From NCBI GenBank assembly GCA_016219645.1, contig JACRLR010000052.1, positions 1 through 64,000 of the forward strand: a stretch of 64,000 nt of DNA. Reading direction: 5' to 3'. Below the pieces are notes generated by a model. It worked only from the letters and a program-made list of their open reading frames with translations, was not told the DNA's origin and made no database searches. The stretch comes from Nitrospirota bacterium. GTDB taxonomy: Bacteria > Nitrospirota > Nitrospiria > Nitrospirales > Nitrospiraceae. Both the position numbers and the translations under genes were made by a program. Below, piece by piece: positions 38,820-47,748 of the stretch. Positions within the stretch are counted from its first letter, which is position 1, and every line of letters begins with the position of its first letter.

Positions 38820-39464
38820 ATGCCACGTCACTTTGCCGCAACCTACATATTAATTGCGGCCCTCCTCTGTGGAATTCCAGCCTCGGTTTCAGCGGACAAC
38901 GTCATCGAACTCCCGGTCCTGGCAGCCATTCGCCAAAACAATCTTGGCGTGTTTGAAATCCTTATGATCTGGTGGGACAAGAAAGCGGAACCGAATCCCG
39001 TTCAATTGCAATGGCTCTTCGGCGGCGTACGACTGGGAAATACTCATTTAGGAGCCATGGCCCAAGCCTTTGCCTACGCCGTCGAACGGACCCCCTCAAT
39101 CCAGCACAGCGGGACCGTATCAGTGCAAGGGGTGGCCTATCAGCCGGCAGGCAGCGACGGGCCAAGCGCCGGCGCAGCCATGGCCGTGGGCTTCATCGCT
39201 ATGTTCAAAGGAGAGCACATTCAGCGGGGCATCGCGTTGACCGGAACTTTTGAACCGGGTGGGCACATCGGCCCCGTGGGCGGCATCCCAGATAAGATTC
39301 GCGCCGCCGCGCGGGAAGGGTATCGAACCATATTAGTTCCACGCGGACAGATTCACGACCCGCGATGGAACTTGAACGAACTGAGCTTTCAACTCAATGT
39401 GACGGTAAAGGAAGTCGACACAATCGATGAGGCGTATCAACTGATGACGGGCCAAAAGATATAA
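38820..39464 (+). CDS. Exported stand-alone Lon-type (S16) serine protease domain, 214 aa
   Basis: GGAGG lies seven bases before the ATG. A signal peptide (ILIAALLCGIPASVSA) is followed by only the proteolytic domain of Lon: DGPSAGAAMAVGFIA with nucleophile Ser116 and VGGIPDKIRAAAREG with general-base Lys159. This is the classic Ser-Lys dyad with the expected spacing of about 43. There is no AAA+ ATPase and no substrate-binding N-domain, so it cannot unfold proteins with ATP and would act in the periplasm on unstructured or specific targets. Known ATP-independent relatives are cytoplasmic or membrane-bound, making the exported form notable. Confidence 0.85.
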   Translation: MPRHFAATYILIAALLCGIPASVSADNVIELPVLAAIRQNNLGVFEILMIWWDKKAEPNPVQLQWLFGGVRLGNTHLGAMAQAFAYAVERTPSIQHSGTVSVQGVAYQPAGSDGPSAGAAMAVGFIAMFKGEHIQRGIALTGTFEPGGHIGPVGGIPDKIRAAAREGYRTILVPRGQIHDPRWNLNELSFQLNVTVKEVDTIDEAYQLMTGQKI

Positions 39465-39478
39465 CAAAAATGTTCATC

Positions 39479-39548
39479 CGGTTTGTTTGGTTTATTTCGT
39501 TTATTCGTTTAGGGTTGTTCAACCAAACAAACTAAACAAACCAAATAA
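39479..39548. repeat. Family D nonamer-repeat hairpin, copy 4
   Basis: The left arm uses GGTTTGTTT, GGTTTATTT units and the right arm AAACAAACT, AAACAAACC. It starts 14 bases after the stop of the Lon-like gene and is followed by a convergent gene end, a position compatible with a bidirectional terminator. Confidence 0.8.
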
Positions 39549-39586
39549 CGGTCTTCATACGCTGGACGGCCTTTTTGAGCATACTG

Positions 39587-40042
39587 CTATTTCAACTCTC
39601 CTGTGGCTCCACTTAAAATCCCGTCGTACTCCGCCTGCGTCAACCGATGCATGCCCAATCTCAAGCGTCGGGCGAGTTCGGCCTGATCGGCTATTTGGAG
39701 CACATTGAGCAACAATGCCTGACTGGCTGCAGACGAGTAGGCTATGCGACGCACCCCCTTGATTCGCACGAATCCAAATCTGGCCTCCGTTCTGAGATCG
39801 TCTCTGAGGAATGCATCCAGCGCCGGAAAGTCCAGCGCAGGCGGCACCATCTGAAACTCGGCATAGATTCCGACCTTCAGCACATACACAAGACCTCGGG
39901 ATTCAGCATCAAGATATGTCTGAAGATTTGTCCGTATCAGCTCAGTGCAGAGTCCCCAAAGGCCATGCCCGAGTTGCAGCTCTGCGCTTTCCTCCGAGGT
40001 GCGTTCGCGCAAAGCCCCGGCCACAAACAAAAAATGACTCAT
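39587..40042 (-). CDS. Hypothetical protein, 151 aa
   Basis: A soluble, mixed alpha/beta protein that opens with a hydrophobic strand (HFLFVAGALRER), followed by helices (GLCTELIRTNLQTYLDAE) and a strand pair (GLVYVLKVGIYAEFQMV). The C-terminal helices are LLLNVLQIADQAELARRLRLG and RLTQAEYDGIL. No family was recognised. The ATG lacks a clear ribosome-binding site. It converges on the Lon-like protease gene. Confidence 0.55.
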   Translation of the reverse strand: MSHFLFVAGALRERTSEESAELQLGHGLWGLCTELIRTNLQTYLDAESRGLVYVLKVGIYAEFQMVPPALDFPALDAFLRDDLRTEARFGFVRIKGVRRIAYSSAASQALLLNVLQIADQAELARRLRLGMHRLTQAEYDGILSGATGELK

Positions 40043-40166
40043 TGGAATTCATCACAGAGAACACATCAGGAGGGCGGCTTACATGGGAAAGGCGCCATTC
40101 GACCGAGACAGCCTACGACCGAACGACTCGACCAAGCTCTAATAGAGGCGGCATCCCCTGCAAGCG

Positions 40167-40643
40167 TCAGTGGGTATGATAGTCGTCTGCGTCGTCTAGC
40201 AGTCCTTCGGGTTTTTCGGGGAAACCCTCGTCTTCATCGTCCCCGTCCAGCGTCAATTCTTCTTCCACGTCTTCATCGGCCTCAACGGCAATATCTACAT
40301 CCTCATCGCCCAGTTCCTCGTCGAGATCGGCATCTTTCAACATCGACGCCCCCATCAACTGCTGCGACACTGACCTCTTCGATTCCTCTTCCCCGACAGG
40401 CTTCACGGATTTCTTGTCTGAGGCTGAAACAACCGGTTTCTTCTGGGCTGCCTTGGACACCGCTGCCACGCGTTTCTTAGCAGTCTTCTTGGGGGCAGAT
40501 TTCTTGATCCTCGGTTTCTTCGCGATCTTTTTGGCCGATTTCTTGGCAGCCGGTTTCTTGCCAGCCTTCTTCACTTTGGACTTTGGTTTGGCCTTCGCCT
40601 TCGCCGCATTTTTCTTTCCCGGTCGCTTTTTGTTCTTGGCCAT
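40167..40643 (-). CDS. Histone H1-like lysine/alanine-rich protein with acidic tail, 158 aa
   Basis: AGGAGA lies a few bases before the ATG. The first ~85 residues are extremely Lys/Ala rich with KKxAKK and PAKK-type repeats, like the DNA-binding tails of bacterial H1-like proteins. After a short neutral stretch (SQQLMGASMLKDA) the last ~50 residues are almost entirely Asp/Glu. Such a split charge distribution suggests a disordered, DNA-binding or charge-regulating protein. It could also be a ribosome- or polyphosphate-associated protein; no globular fold is visible. Confidence 0.75.
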   Translation of the reverse strand: MAKNKKRPGKKNAAKAKAKPKSKVKKAGKKPAAKKSAKKIAKKPRIKKSAPKKTAKKRVAAVSKAAQKKPVVSASDKKSVKPVGEEESKRSVSQQLMGASMLKDADLDEELGDEDVDIAVEADEDVEEELTLDGDDEDEGFPEKPEGLLDDADDYHTH

Positions 40644-40879
40644 CGAATTTCTCCTCTCTCATCTGTTAGATGTCAGACACATCCTCCATCTAGCATGAAC
40701 CTAAGGGTTTTGCAACTTACACTTCTGCTCCATCCGGTCACTTCCGGCAGGTGGGAGAATCCTATAATTGGGTGACGCCGTCAAGGGCAAAACCAACGAG
40801 TGCAGCCAGAGTGCCTCTACATTCCTCAGAGACCAAAATGGTAGAATAGCCACCTGTACGATCAACCAGCAGGAGGACT

Positions 40880-41251
40880 ATGAGCCTTCGGATTCTCATC
40901 ACCATCTTCTCGCTTGGACTATTCACAGCCTGGCCAACCACCGCCATGCCCCCCTATACCGCCATCATCATCGATAGCGGGTCACCCTATTTCGTCCCGA
41001 AGTCCGCCACCGTCGCCAGCGGGGCTCCAATCAGATGGGACAATCCCACCGCGACCGAACACACCATCACTCATGTAGACTGTCTGAAAGAACCAACCGC
41101 TTGCGCCTTCGATTCCGGACTCGTCCTGCCGAACGGTAGTTTTACGGTGCCAGGACTCGCTCCAGGTCGCTACCCCTATCTCTGCCGAATCCATCCCATC
41201 ATGCATGGGATCATTATCGTCACCGACCAGATTGTTCCTTCGCAGCTTTAG
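40880..41251 (+). CDS. Periplasmic cupredoxin (plastocyanin/azurin-like), 123 aa
   Basis: AGGAGG precedes the ATG. A signal peptide (ILITIFSLGLFTAWP) leads to one cupredoxin domain. The blue-copper ligands are all present: His61 in EHTITH, then Cys102, His105 and Met108 in LCRIHPIMHG. It is therefore a probable type 1 copper electron carrier or copper-binding protein in the periplasm. Two more cysteines (68 and 75) could form a disulfide. It is followed by a family D hairpin and then the methyltransferase gene, in the same direction. The electron-transfer partner is not in the window. Confidence 0.88.
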   Translation: MSLRILITIFSLGLFTAWPTTAMPPYTAIIIDSGSPYFVPKSATVASGAPIRWDNPTATEHTITHVDCLKEPTACAFDSGLVLPNGSFTVPGLAPGRYPYLCRIHPIMHGIIIVTDQIVPSQL

Positions 41252-41255
41252 CCCA

Positions 41256-41332
41256 TGGTCTGTCTGGTCTGTCCGGTCTCTCTGGCCTATTCTGTCTATC
41301 CCGTCAGACACCAGACAGACCAGAAAGACCGG
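41256..41332. repeat. Family D nonamer-repeat hairpin, copy 5
   Basis: Units GGTCTGTCT, GGTCTGTCC, GGTCTCTCT, then the complementary AGACAGACC, AGAAAGACC. It begins a few bases after the cupredoxin stop codon and precedes a same-strand gene. Confidence 0.8.
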
Positions 41333-41434
41333 GCGACAACGAGACCGACCAAAGTCCCGCTTCACATCCCTTGAGGCCTTGCGAGAATCTGACCACCCGT
41401 GTAGGCTTCGGCGCTTCAACAGATCACGTCGATC

Positions 41435-42925
41435 ATGAAACCAGCTGTCGCCACTCACGAACCCCTCAGCCTTACTGGAGAAACACTCAATCGCCTGGCC
41501 TGGCACATCCCCGATCTCGTCGCATACCAGCACAACGCAGACGAATGGTGGTTTGCACCCCTCGATGACAACCTGCCGATCATCCGACTGAATCGCACCG
41601 GCCTGGAAATGTTACAGGCGATGAATGGCCATACAACAGTGGGCACGCTGGCGGAAAAGTATGGGCAGCTGGTCTGCGGACCCGACGGGCAGCCGGGACG
41701 GTGGCATTTGGAACGTTGGGCCCTGCCTACTTATTCCTTATGCTACTACGGCACAGAACCCCCTGGCGGGCACCGCCACAAGGCCAAGTGGGATCTGCTC
41801 CTCCAACAAATCCGGGAGGGCTGGTCGGGGCAGGAAGGGTTTGAGGGAGAGGAGCATCTTGAAGACTTTCATCAACATGCACTGACCGACAGTGGTACAG
41901 ACGACGGCCACTTCGATCTGATCGAAACCACCGTTTCCCACCTCTTTCGAGAGCCGAATGACGCACTCAACGGCTTGACCTACGGCCGGCTACTCATGCG
42001 GCAATTGCGCAAGCTCGGCTGGTTCACCCCCAAACCCCATGTCATCGTAGAAGTCGGCGGCGGCCTCGGATACCTGGCCCGTGAGGCAGGCAAGGAACTC
42101 TTGCCCTTTGAGAAGCAGACCATTCGGTACATCTCCCTCGACATCACCGAGCCTTTCCTCGCGCTGCAAGTCACTCGTGCCAAGGCAGGAGGTTGGGGCG
42201 GCATCGGTACCCGTGCCAATGGCGAATGGCTGCCCTTCAAAGATCATTCGGTCGATCTTGTGATCGACAACGAGAACATGGCCGACATGACTCCGGTGAG
42301 GTTGTCCAGAAAGGAACTGCTCGAAGGAACCGGCGACAGCCCGCAGCATCAGGAAGCGTTGGATTGGATCAGACGGGTGCGGGTGCCGTTGGGCAGGGAC
42401 CTGCCTGAAGATGTGATTTTCAACCTCGGTCCTTTTCGATTCGTGGCGGAACTGTGGCGGGTATTAAAGCCGGGCGGCAGGGCATTTCTTACCGAGTTCG
42501 GAATTGAAGAGGGCTGGCCGGCGCCGGTTAAACTGCCAGGCCACACGGAATACGAAGTCCAGTACAGCCACTTGCGCCTCGCCACTCGCTGGCTGGGGTT
42601 TCAAGAGCGTTACCTCTCGCTGCCACAATTCCTCGCCATCAAACCAGACAGTAAAGTGCTCTGCACCGGCGCAGCCTATACCATTCAGCGATTCTGCCGG
42701 GCCATGAACAAACCCTTCATCGTGCGAGCTTACACCGAAAAGGAACTGCAGCAGACACTCGGCGACATGCTCCAAAAACTCCATGGCTGCCATTACCACG
42801 ACGTAGCAGATCCTGCCTGGTTCGGGCTCATCGACTTCAAAGTTTTGTTATTGGAAAAGCCCGGCGGGGTTCAGAAAGCCAACTTCACCGAACAAAAAGG
42901 CTATCGATGGTATTCACAGCGGTAG
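41435..42925 (+). CDS. PqqD-like domain fused to a class I methyltransferase, 496 aa
   Basis: Residues about 20-85 contain a PqqD/RRE-like winged-helix pattern (IPDLVAYQHNADEWWFAPL, then LNRTGLEMLQAMNG). In known proteins this fold binds the leader peptide of a ribosomally made peptide. A loop-rich region follows, then a SAM-dependent methyltransferase with motif I VEVGGGLGYLA (about 205-215), an acidic motif II (YISLDIT) and a late LKPGGRAFLTEFG strand. The C-terminal ~150 residues are family-specific. The ATG is the only sensible start. No precursor peptide gene or other modifying enzyme is obvious nearby, so a peptide substrate is a hypothesis. Confidence 0.7.
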   Translation: MKPAVATHEPLSLTGETLNRLAWHIPDLVAYQHNADEWWFAPLDDNLPIIRLNRTGLEMLQAMNGHTTVGTLAEKYGQLVCGPDGQPGRWHLERWALPTYSLCYYGTEPPGGHRHKAKWDLLLQQIREGWSGQEGFEGEEHLEDFHQHALTDSGTDDGHFDLIETTVSHLFREPNDALNGLTYGRLLMRQLRKLGWFTPKPHVIVEVGGGLGYLAREAGKELLPFEKQTIRYISLDITEPFLALQVTRAKAGGWGGIGTRANGEWLPFKDHSVDLVIDNENMADMTPVRLSRKELLEGTGDSPQHQEALDWIRRVRVPLGRDLPEDVIFNLGPFRFVAELWRVLKPGGRAFLTEFGIEEGWPAPVKLPGHTEYEVQYSHLRLATRWLGFQERYLSLPQFLAIKPDSKVLCTGAAYTIQRFCRAMNKPFIVRAYTEKELQQTLGDMLQKLHGCHYHDVADPAWFGLIDFKVLLLEKPGGVQKANFTEQKGYRWYSQR

Positions 42926-43140
42926 GACTGCTACGCAACCGTCATCGTGATATTTTAGTTCCGATCGTCTCACATCGGACACAACGCAATTACTACGATA
43001 CATCCCTTCCCGTCTCTTGACCGCTGCAAAATCATCAATACCTCGAAAGGTATGATTTATGCCTATTGTGCTGTCTGCGTATCTCCCCCTAGTGATCCCT
43101 GGAAGCGCCAGGTGTCCCGTCCGGTCAGGAGGTGTGAGCC

Positions 43141-43539
43141 ATGAACACTCATTTCAAGATTCTGGGAATTATTGCTCTTACGGTTGCGCTCGCATGGAGT
43201 CAGTCAGATACAACGCTCGCTGCTCCTACTCTCATAGGCACCAATAGCGGCACCCTCTCTCTACAAGAACGTGCCGGACCTATGGTTGCTACGAAGCCTG
43301 TCACACCTTCTGCCGGTTCATTATTCCGCGATGTGCCGTCACTCAGTGAGCGCTACTCTGTCAGGGAGATGAGATTTCTTCCGTATATCGGGGCAGGCTT
43401 TGGCGCCGGCTACACCTCTGAACTCGACCGTACACTTGCACCGAATGTACCACCTCAACACAACCTGAATCTCGGCGGTCAATTAGGGCAAAGTATGGTC
43501 CCGAATGAATTTCAACTGGGCATTCGAATCCCCTTCTAG
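43141..43539 (+). CDS. Small exported protein, possible outer-membrane strand, 132 aa
   Basis: AGGAGG lies eight bases before the ATG. A signal peptide (ILGIIALTVALAWSQSDTTLA) is followed by a short mature protein rich in Gly, Ser and Thr. It ends with strand-like segments (FLPYIGAGFGAGYTSEL; FQLGIRIPF) and a terminal Phe, as in outer-membrane beta-barrel ends, but it is too short for a barrel on its own. The stop codon TAG is the start of the family C element at 43536. The 42926-43140 gap upstream contains no other credible gene. Confidence 0.65.
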   Translation: MNTHFKILGIIALTVALAWSQSDTTLAAPTLIGTNSGTLSLQERAGPMVATKPVTPSAGSLFRDVPSLSERYSVREMRFLPYIGAGFGAGYTSELDRTLAPNVPPQHNLNLGGQLGQSMVPNEFQLGIRIPF

Positions 43540-43819
43540 CAGACTGCAGAAAAACTCGGTTTACACACAATATGCTGTTGGAATCTTCCATGTTGGCGCC
43601 GATGGCAACAACGCCGCAGGATGCTCAAAATGGCCAGACTTCTCACCCGCCCAACCCTGACGCGCCGAGACGCGTCTTGGCCCAGGCAAGGCCGCAGCGT
43701 CTGAAGAAGGCTGAGGTTGAGGTCAAGGTTGAGCAAAGATTCTGAGGTCCCTCATCTCAACCTTAGCCTCAGCCTTAACCTTCCAATAACGCTGGCGGAC
43801 TTTTTCAGCATCCTGCTAG
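43536..43819. mobile_element. Family C MITE-like element, copy 2 (long form)
   Basis: It begins CTAGCAGACTGCAGAAAAAC and ends with the complement of CTAGCAGGATGCTGAAAAAG, giving inverted-repeat ends with CTAG at each tip. An internal GCAGGATGCTCAAAATGGCC (near 43615) marks a second, nested end that corresponds to the start of the short copies. The internal AGGTTGAGGTCAAGG / AACCTTAGCCTCAGCC hairpin is present. The left CTAG contains the stop codon of the exported protein gene. Confidence 0.9.
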
Positions 43820-43835
43820 GGACCAGAGCCTGGAG

Positions 43836-45050
43836 TTACGGAGTCTTGGCGCAGCGGAACCCTGTGCCGAGGCCTCCGAACGACGGCAAACGGCTTTCCC
43901 GATCCGCACTACGCAGGTCTTTCGGACTGCTGCCCCAGGAGCCGCCACGGACCACTTTGTAGTCGCCTTTTGGCGGTCCTGTCGGGTTCCTCGCTGGACC
44001 GGTCTTGTAATAGTCCTTGCTATACCAGTCGCTGACCCACTCCCAGACATTCCCGGCCATGTCGTACACACCATAGGGACTCTTGCCAGCTTCATAAATC
44101 CCCACCGGCGTTAACACCACGTGGTTGTTCCATACTTCTTTCTTCATATTCGCGTGAAAATTCGTCGGGAGTTGATTCCCCCAGGGATAGGTCCGGCCAT
44201 CCGTCCCTCGCGCCGCCTTCTCCCACTCGGCCTCTGTCGGTAGGCGCTTGCCTGCCCATCTGCAATAGGCATCTGCATCCGCCCAATCCACATTGACGAC
44301 CGGACGCCTTTGGTTCACGGGTTTGTTCATGATATGCCAGTCAGCCGGTGCTTCACGGGCTGTCGCATCCAAGAACACCCCATATTTCCCTACTGACATC
44401 TGGTCCTTATCCATCCAAAAGGGATCCAGATAGACCTTGCGCACCGGCTGTTCGTCCGGGTCTCCCCCCAAACTCCCCATCGTAAACTCTCCCGCTGGCA
44501 CCAGCACCATTGACGAATCCTGAACCTTGCTTGATGCAGTCTTCTCATAACTCCGTTTGTGGCTCTGTGGGATTCTCTGTTGCAGTTGAGAGTAGACCAG
44601 CTGTTGCTCGTCATCGAGGCCCAGCTTGTAGGCAATGTCCAGGGTATCCTCGGCCTGACTGACCTGCTTTGGTGAAGGGTTTGGCTCGTTGATGGCCTGC
44701 TTCGCATCGTCCAGCAAGCGCCAGACTTTGGATTTTTGCCCCCGTTGTTTGGCCAGGCTGGCCACTGAGGATTTCGCATCGAGCTCCAGCGATGTCCGGT
44801 AATGCTCTTCTGCGCAGGCCCAGGCTTTCAAGCCTCGACAGGCATCGCCAAGATAGAAGTGCACCATGGCATTCCCGGGGGTTTTTTGCAGATCGGCTTC
44901 AAAGGCTGTGCGCGCCTCCTGGTACTTCTGTTGATTCAGAAACTCCATACCAGTGGAGGGTTTCTTGGCACCCTTATCAACCGGCACCCCGGCCATCGCC
45001 GTGTTCGCATCAAGGCCGAGCAAGATGACGAGCAGGAGGGCTTTTCTCAT
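43836..45050 (-). CDS. Exported TPR plus SUMF1-domain protein, 404 aa
   Basis: A signal peptide (LLLVILLGLDANTAMAG) is followed by two or three TPR-like helical repeats (about 30-100; QKYQEARTAFEADLQKTPGNAMVHFYLGDA). A linker comes next, then a full SUMF1 domain from about 180: MVLVPAGEFTMGSLGG, VNVDWADADAYCRWAGKRLP, DMAGNVWEWVSDWYSKDYY, VVRGGSW and GFRCAKTP at the very end. The TPRs probably bind a partner and the SUMF1 module a ligand, as in many exported members. Formylglycine-generating activity is not supported by visible catalytic cysteines. It is related to the protein at 3648-4544. Confidence 0.85.
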   Translation of the reverse strand: MRKALLLVILLGLDANTAMAGVPVDKGAKKPSTGMEFLNQQKYQEARTAFEADLQKTPGNAMVHFYLGDACRGLKAWACAEEHYRTSLELDAKSSVASLAKQRGQKSKVWRLLDDAKQAINEPNPSPKQVSQAEDTLDIAYKLGLDDEQQLVYSQLQQRIPQSHKRSYEKTASSKVQDSSMVLVPAGEFTMGSLGGDPDEQPVRKVYLDPFWMDKDQMSVGKYGVFLDATAREAPADWHIMNKPVNQRRPVVNVDWADADAYCRWAGKRLPTEAEWEKAARGTDGRTYPWGNQLPTNFHANMKKEVWNNHVVLTPVGIYEAGKSPYGVYDMAGNVWEWVSDWYSKDYYKTGPARNPTGPPKGDYKVVRGGSWGSSPKDLRSADRESRLPSFGGLGTGFRCAKTP

Positions 45051-45514
45051 ATCCGACTCCCTTATTGAAAAATACCGGCGATTGCACCGGCTCTGCTTAA
45101 TCTGACGCGAGGAATATATGCCTCACGCATTAGAAACACAACTTTGCTGGATCATGGGGCATCCCGCTAGGGTACCTTTGCAAAAATTGACAGGATATTT
45201 CCTAACCATACACCGGTAAGGTCGCCTTTCTCTCTCTCTGAATATCCGCAATCCCCATACCAGCCACGTTTTGGAAGGGCACATGTCACACAGTTCACGG
45301 CAACTCTCATGACAAGCCCTGGATTCTCCCACAGTCACAAGTCATTGCGCATTTGTATGATGAAACGATCCCATGGCGCGTAGAGAGTGCGACCCTGGTC
45401 CCATCATGTGGTGAATCAACGCCGCAGGATCAAATATGATTCAGCCTGAATCATTTCATACTCGCATTCTTGAAGTCTCGTTCTTCGTCGATCCCTTGCT
45501 CCCGGAGCAGAGAC
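45051..45514. other. Gene-free interval upstream of the TPR/SUMF1 gene
   Basis: About 460 bases hold no credible reading frame or RNA gene; it presumably contains the promoter of the minus-strand gene ending at 45050. The family E element starts at 45515. Confidence 0.5.
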
Positions 45515-45829
45515 GGGATGAAGCCTGATGATCTTCTGTGCTCGCGCAACGCGCGGCCTCCGAAGGGTCGGAAGGGGAGTGGCCAGGTGCCCTTTTTGCT
45601 CGCAGAACGCGCACGATAAAGCGGTGCTCGTCCGATGCGCGCAGTAAAGGGCAGCCTTGGCCACTCCCCTAAATGGAGGTTGGGCAAATTGGTAGGCCCT
45701 CGCCAGGGCTAGTGGCACGTCTCGGGAAATCGATAGCGAAGCAATCGGAGGGTAGGGCGGGTGAACAATATCTGCCAGTGGGCGGGTGAGAAAGCCGCGC
45801 GCAGTGAAAGATCATTTAGCCCTCATCCC
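45515..45829. repeat. Family E long palindromic repeat, copy 3
   Basis: The outer arms GGGATGAAGCCTGATGATC and GAAAGATCATTTAGCCCTC are about 300 bases apart. The inside contains two GTGCTCGC-AACGCGC motifs and the palindromic TGGCCA-flanked segment AAGGGGAGTGGCCAGG / CCTTGGCCACTCCCCT. This is the longest copy. Confidence 0.7.
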
Positions 45830-45954
45830 TGAAGATCACGAGCAAGCTTGGAGGGATTAGCTTCGCCTCATTCGACAGCCGCACGTAGGCCAACAGGGTG
45901 CCATTCCCTGAGAGGAGTTGAAGTGCCGGAAGGGCCTTCCTCAGAAGGCTCTCG

Positions 45955-46743
45955 TTACTTTTCCTTTTCATCGAGCAGGCGGTCAATCACCTGGCTAAAG
46001 ACCGAGGCCGGTAGGGCGCCCTTCATGGCAGTCGCCGAAATCATACCATCCTTCCTGGACTTGCCGATGAAGAAGCCGGGCGTGCCGGTCACACCAGCCG
46101 CAGAGCCGGCTGTCACGTCCGTCCCGACTGATGTTGCATACTTGCCACCATCGAGGCAGGCATTGAACGCATCGAGTTCCAGCTGCATCGTCCGCGCAAA
46201 ATCCCGCAGGTTATCGGGCTTTAACGCGCCCTGGTTCGTGAACATGACATCATGCATCTCCCAGAATTTCCCCTGATCTCCCGCACAGTGCGCAGCTTCC
46301 GCTGCCTTGCGGGCGTAGGGGTGGATCGAATCAATTGGAAAATCCCGGAAGAAATACCGCACCTTGCCCGTATCGATATAACTCGCCTTCAGCGCCGCAA
46401 AGGTGCCAATGAAATGTTTGCGGCAGAAGGGGCACTGGTAGTCGGAGAACTCCACGATGGTGACCGGCGCATCCTCCCTCCCGAGCGCCGGACCGTAGCC
46501 CACGCTCATCATCACAGGCCCTCGGTCTATCTGGACAGGCGGGGCAGGGCGCTGGGTGAGCTGCTTCTGAATCTCCTCTAGTTGTTTCTTGATCGCTTCC
46601 ATGTCCGCCTTGAGCACATCGACGTCCTGCCGCACGGCGCCGAGGTCGCTCGTTCCGGTTTCAGCCCACCCGGCGGGGCCCGGCAAGGCGCAGGCCAAGG
46701 CAAGAAAGAGAATCACGGAGATGAATCGCCGATGCTGTATCAT
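45955..46743 (-). CDS. Periplasmic DsbA-family thiol oxidoreductase with N-terminal coiled coil, 262 aa
   Basis: A signal peptide (ISVILFLALACALPG) is followed by a short coiled coil (about 37-65, VRQDVDVLKADMEAIKKQL) and a thioredoxin-fold DsbA domain. The redox motif is CPFC at 104-107 (DYQCPFCRKHF) and the cis-proline loop is GTPGFF. The coiled coil probably makes it a dimer or trimer, as in some DsbA/DsbG/ScsC-like enzymes, so it may be an isomerase rather than a simple oxidase. It forms or repairs disulfides in exported proteins. No DsbB was seen nearby. Confidence 0.9.
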   Translation of the reverse strand: MIQHRRFISVILFLALACALPGPAGWAETGTSDLGAVRQDVDVLKADMEAIKKQLEEIQKQLTQRPAPPVQIDRGPVMMSVGYGPALGREDAPVTIVEFSDYQCPFCRKHFIGTFAALKASYIDTGKVRYFFRDFPIDSIHPYARKAAEAAHCAGDQGKFWEMHDVMFTNQGALKPDNLRDFARTMQLELDAFNACLDGGKYATSVGTDVTAGSAAGVTGTPGFFIGKSRKDGMISATAMKGALPASVFSQVIDRLLDEKEK

Positions 46744-46800
46744 GTTGCCTTGTACGGGTGAAAGATGTGAAGAATATCTGTCGCCATCATCTTCTGGTCA

Positions 46801-47748
46801 TCATCGTGACCGTTTCGCCAGCTCGATCAGCACTCCTTCTCGCAATCCTAGATCGCTCACAAGGACCGCCGACATCCCCAACGTCTCCATCACAGTATGA
46901 ATGACGATCGCGCCGGCGGCAATCACGTCTTCTCGGCATTTTTCTAGGCCTGGCAGGCCGGCACGGTCGGCTTTTGTTCGGCTCAATAGCGTCTGTTCGA
47001 GTTCTTGAATCGTGCTGAGTTGCAACTGATATTTCTGGATTCTGGCCGGCTCATAGGAAGGGAGTTTTTGGGCCATGGCTGCCAGGCTGGTGATAGTGCC
47101 CGCTGTGCCGACGAAGGTTGCAGTCTGAAAGTTACCCATGACGGCGACTGCTGATTTGGTTTCTCTCGCGACCCACTCACGCGCCTGGCAGATTTCTTCA
47201 CCGGTCGGAGGATCGTGGTGCAGAACCCGTTCGGAAAGACGCACGACCCCGATGTCTATGGATCGCACGACCGGACTCAGGCCAGATCGACTCAGGATGA
47301 ATTCGGTGCTGCCGCCGCCGATATCGAGCGCCAGCAGGTCAGTCACGCCGGCAGGAAGACCAGAACGAATACCAAGCAACGTTCGACGTGCTTCTTCGTC
47401 ACCTGTGAGAACCTCGACCTCGAAGCCCGCTTCGCGCTTTACCCGATCGAGAAATTCATCACGGTTTGTTGCGTCCCGCGCCGCACTCGTCGCGACAACC
47501 GCCACAGCATCGACAGAAGAAGCCTCGATGATCTCGCGCCATTCCCTGAGGCACTGCAGCACCCGTTCCATCGCGGCAGCGTTCAACTGCCTGGTCTGAT
47601 CAACAGCCTCGCCCAGGCGAAGGATTCGCCGATCAGATCGTACTTCCTTGAGCCGTCCGTCAGGCAATAGATCGGCAATCAGCAACCGGCAGGTGAGGGT
47701 GCCGATATCAATCCCGGCGAGACGCATCCTTCGCGACGGGCCGGTCAT
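46801..47748 (-). CDS. Ppx/GppA-family phosphatase (exopolyphosphatase/pppGppase), 315 aa
   Basis: An ASKHA-fold enzyme with phosphate-1 motif GIDIGTLTCRLLIAD and phosphate-2 motif ALDIGGGSTEFIL. It is about 315 residues, the short, single-domain form, like many Ppx/GppA proteins that hydrolyse polyphosphate or pppGpp. The ATG at 47748 overlaps the stop of the upstream coiled-coil gene as ATGA, with AGGAGCGAGGC before it, so the two are co-translated. Which substrate it prefers cannot be told from sequence; it could tie phosphate stores or the stringent response to cell state. Confidence 0.9.
   Translation of the reverse strand: MTGPSRRMRLAGIDIGTLTCRLLIADLLPDGRLKEVRSDRRILRLGEAVDQTRQLNAAAMERVLQCLREWREIIEASSVDAVAVVATSAARDATNRDEFLDRVKREAGFEVEVLTGDEEARRTLLGIRSGLPAGVTDLLALDIGGGSTEFILSRSGLSPVVRSIDIGVVRLSERVLHHDPPTGEEICQAREWVARETKSAVAVMGNFQTATFVGTAGTITSLAAMAQKLPSYEPARIQKYQLQLSTIQELEQTLLSRTKADRAGLPGLEKCREDVIAAGAIVIHTVMETLGMSAVLVSDLGLREGVLIELAKRSR

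Noticed and set aside
43059-43247. 62-codon + strand frame ahead of the exported 132-residue protein
   Set aside because: It overlaps a gene with a much better ribosome-binding site and has no recognisable features.
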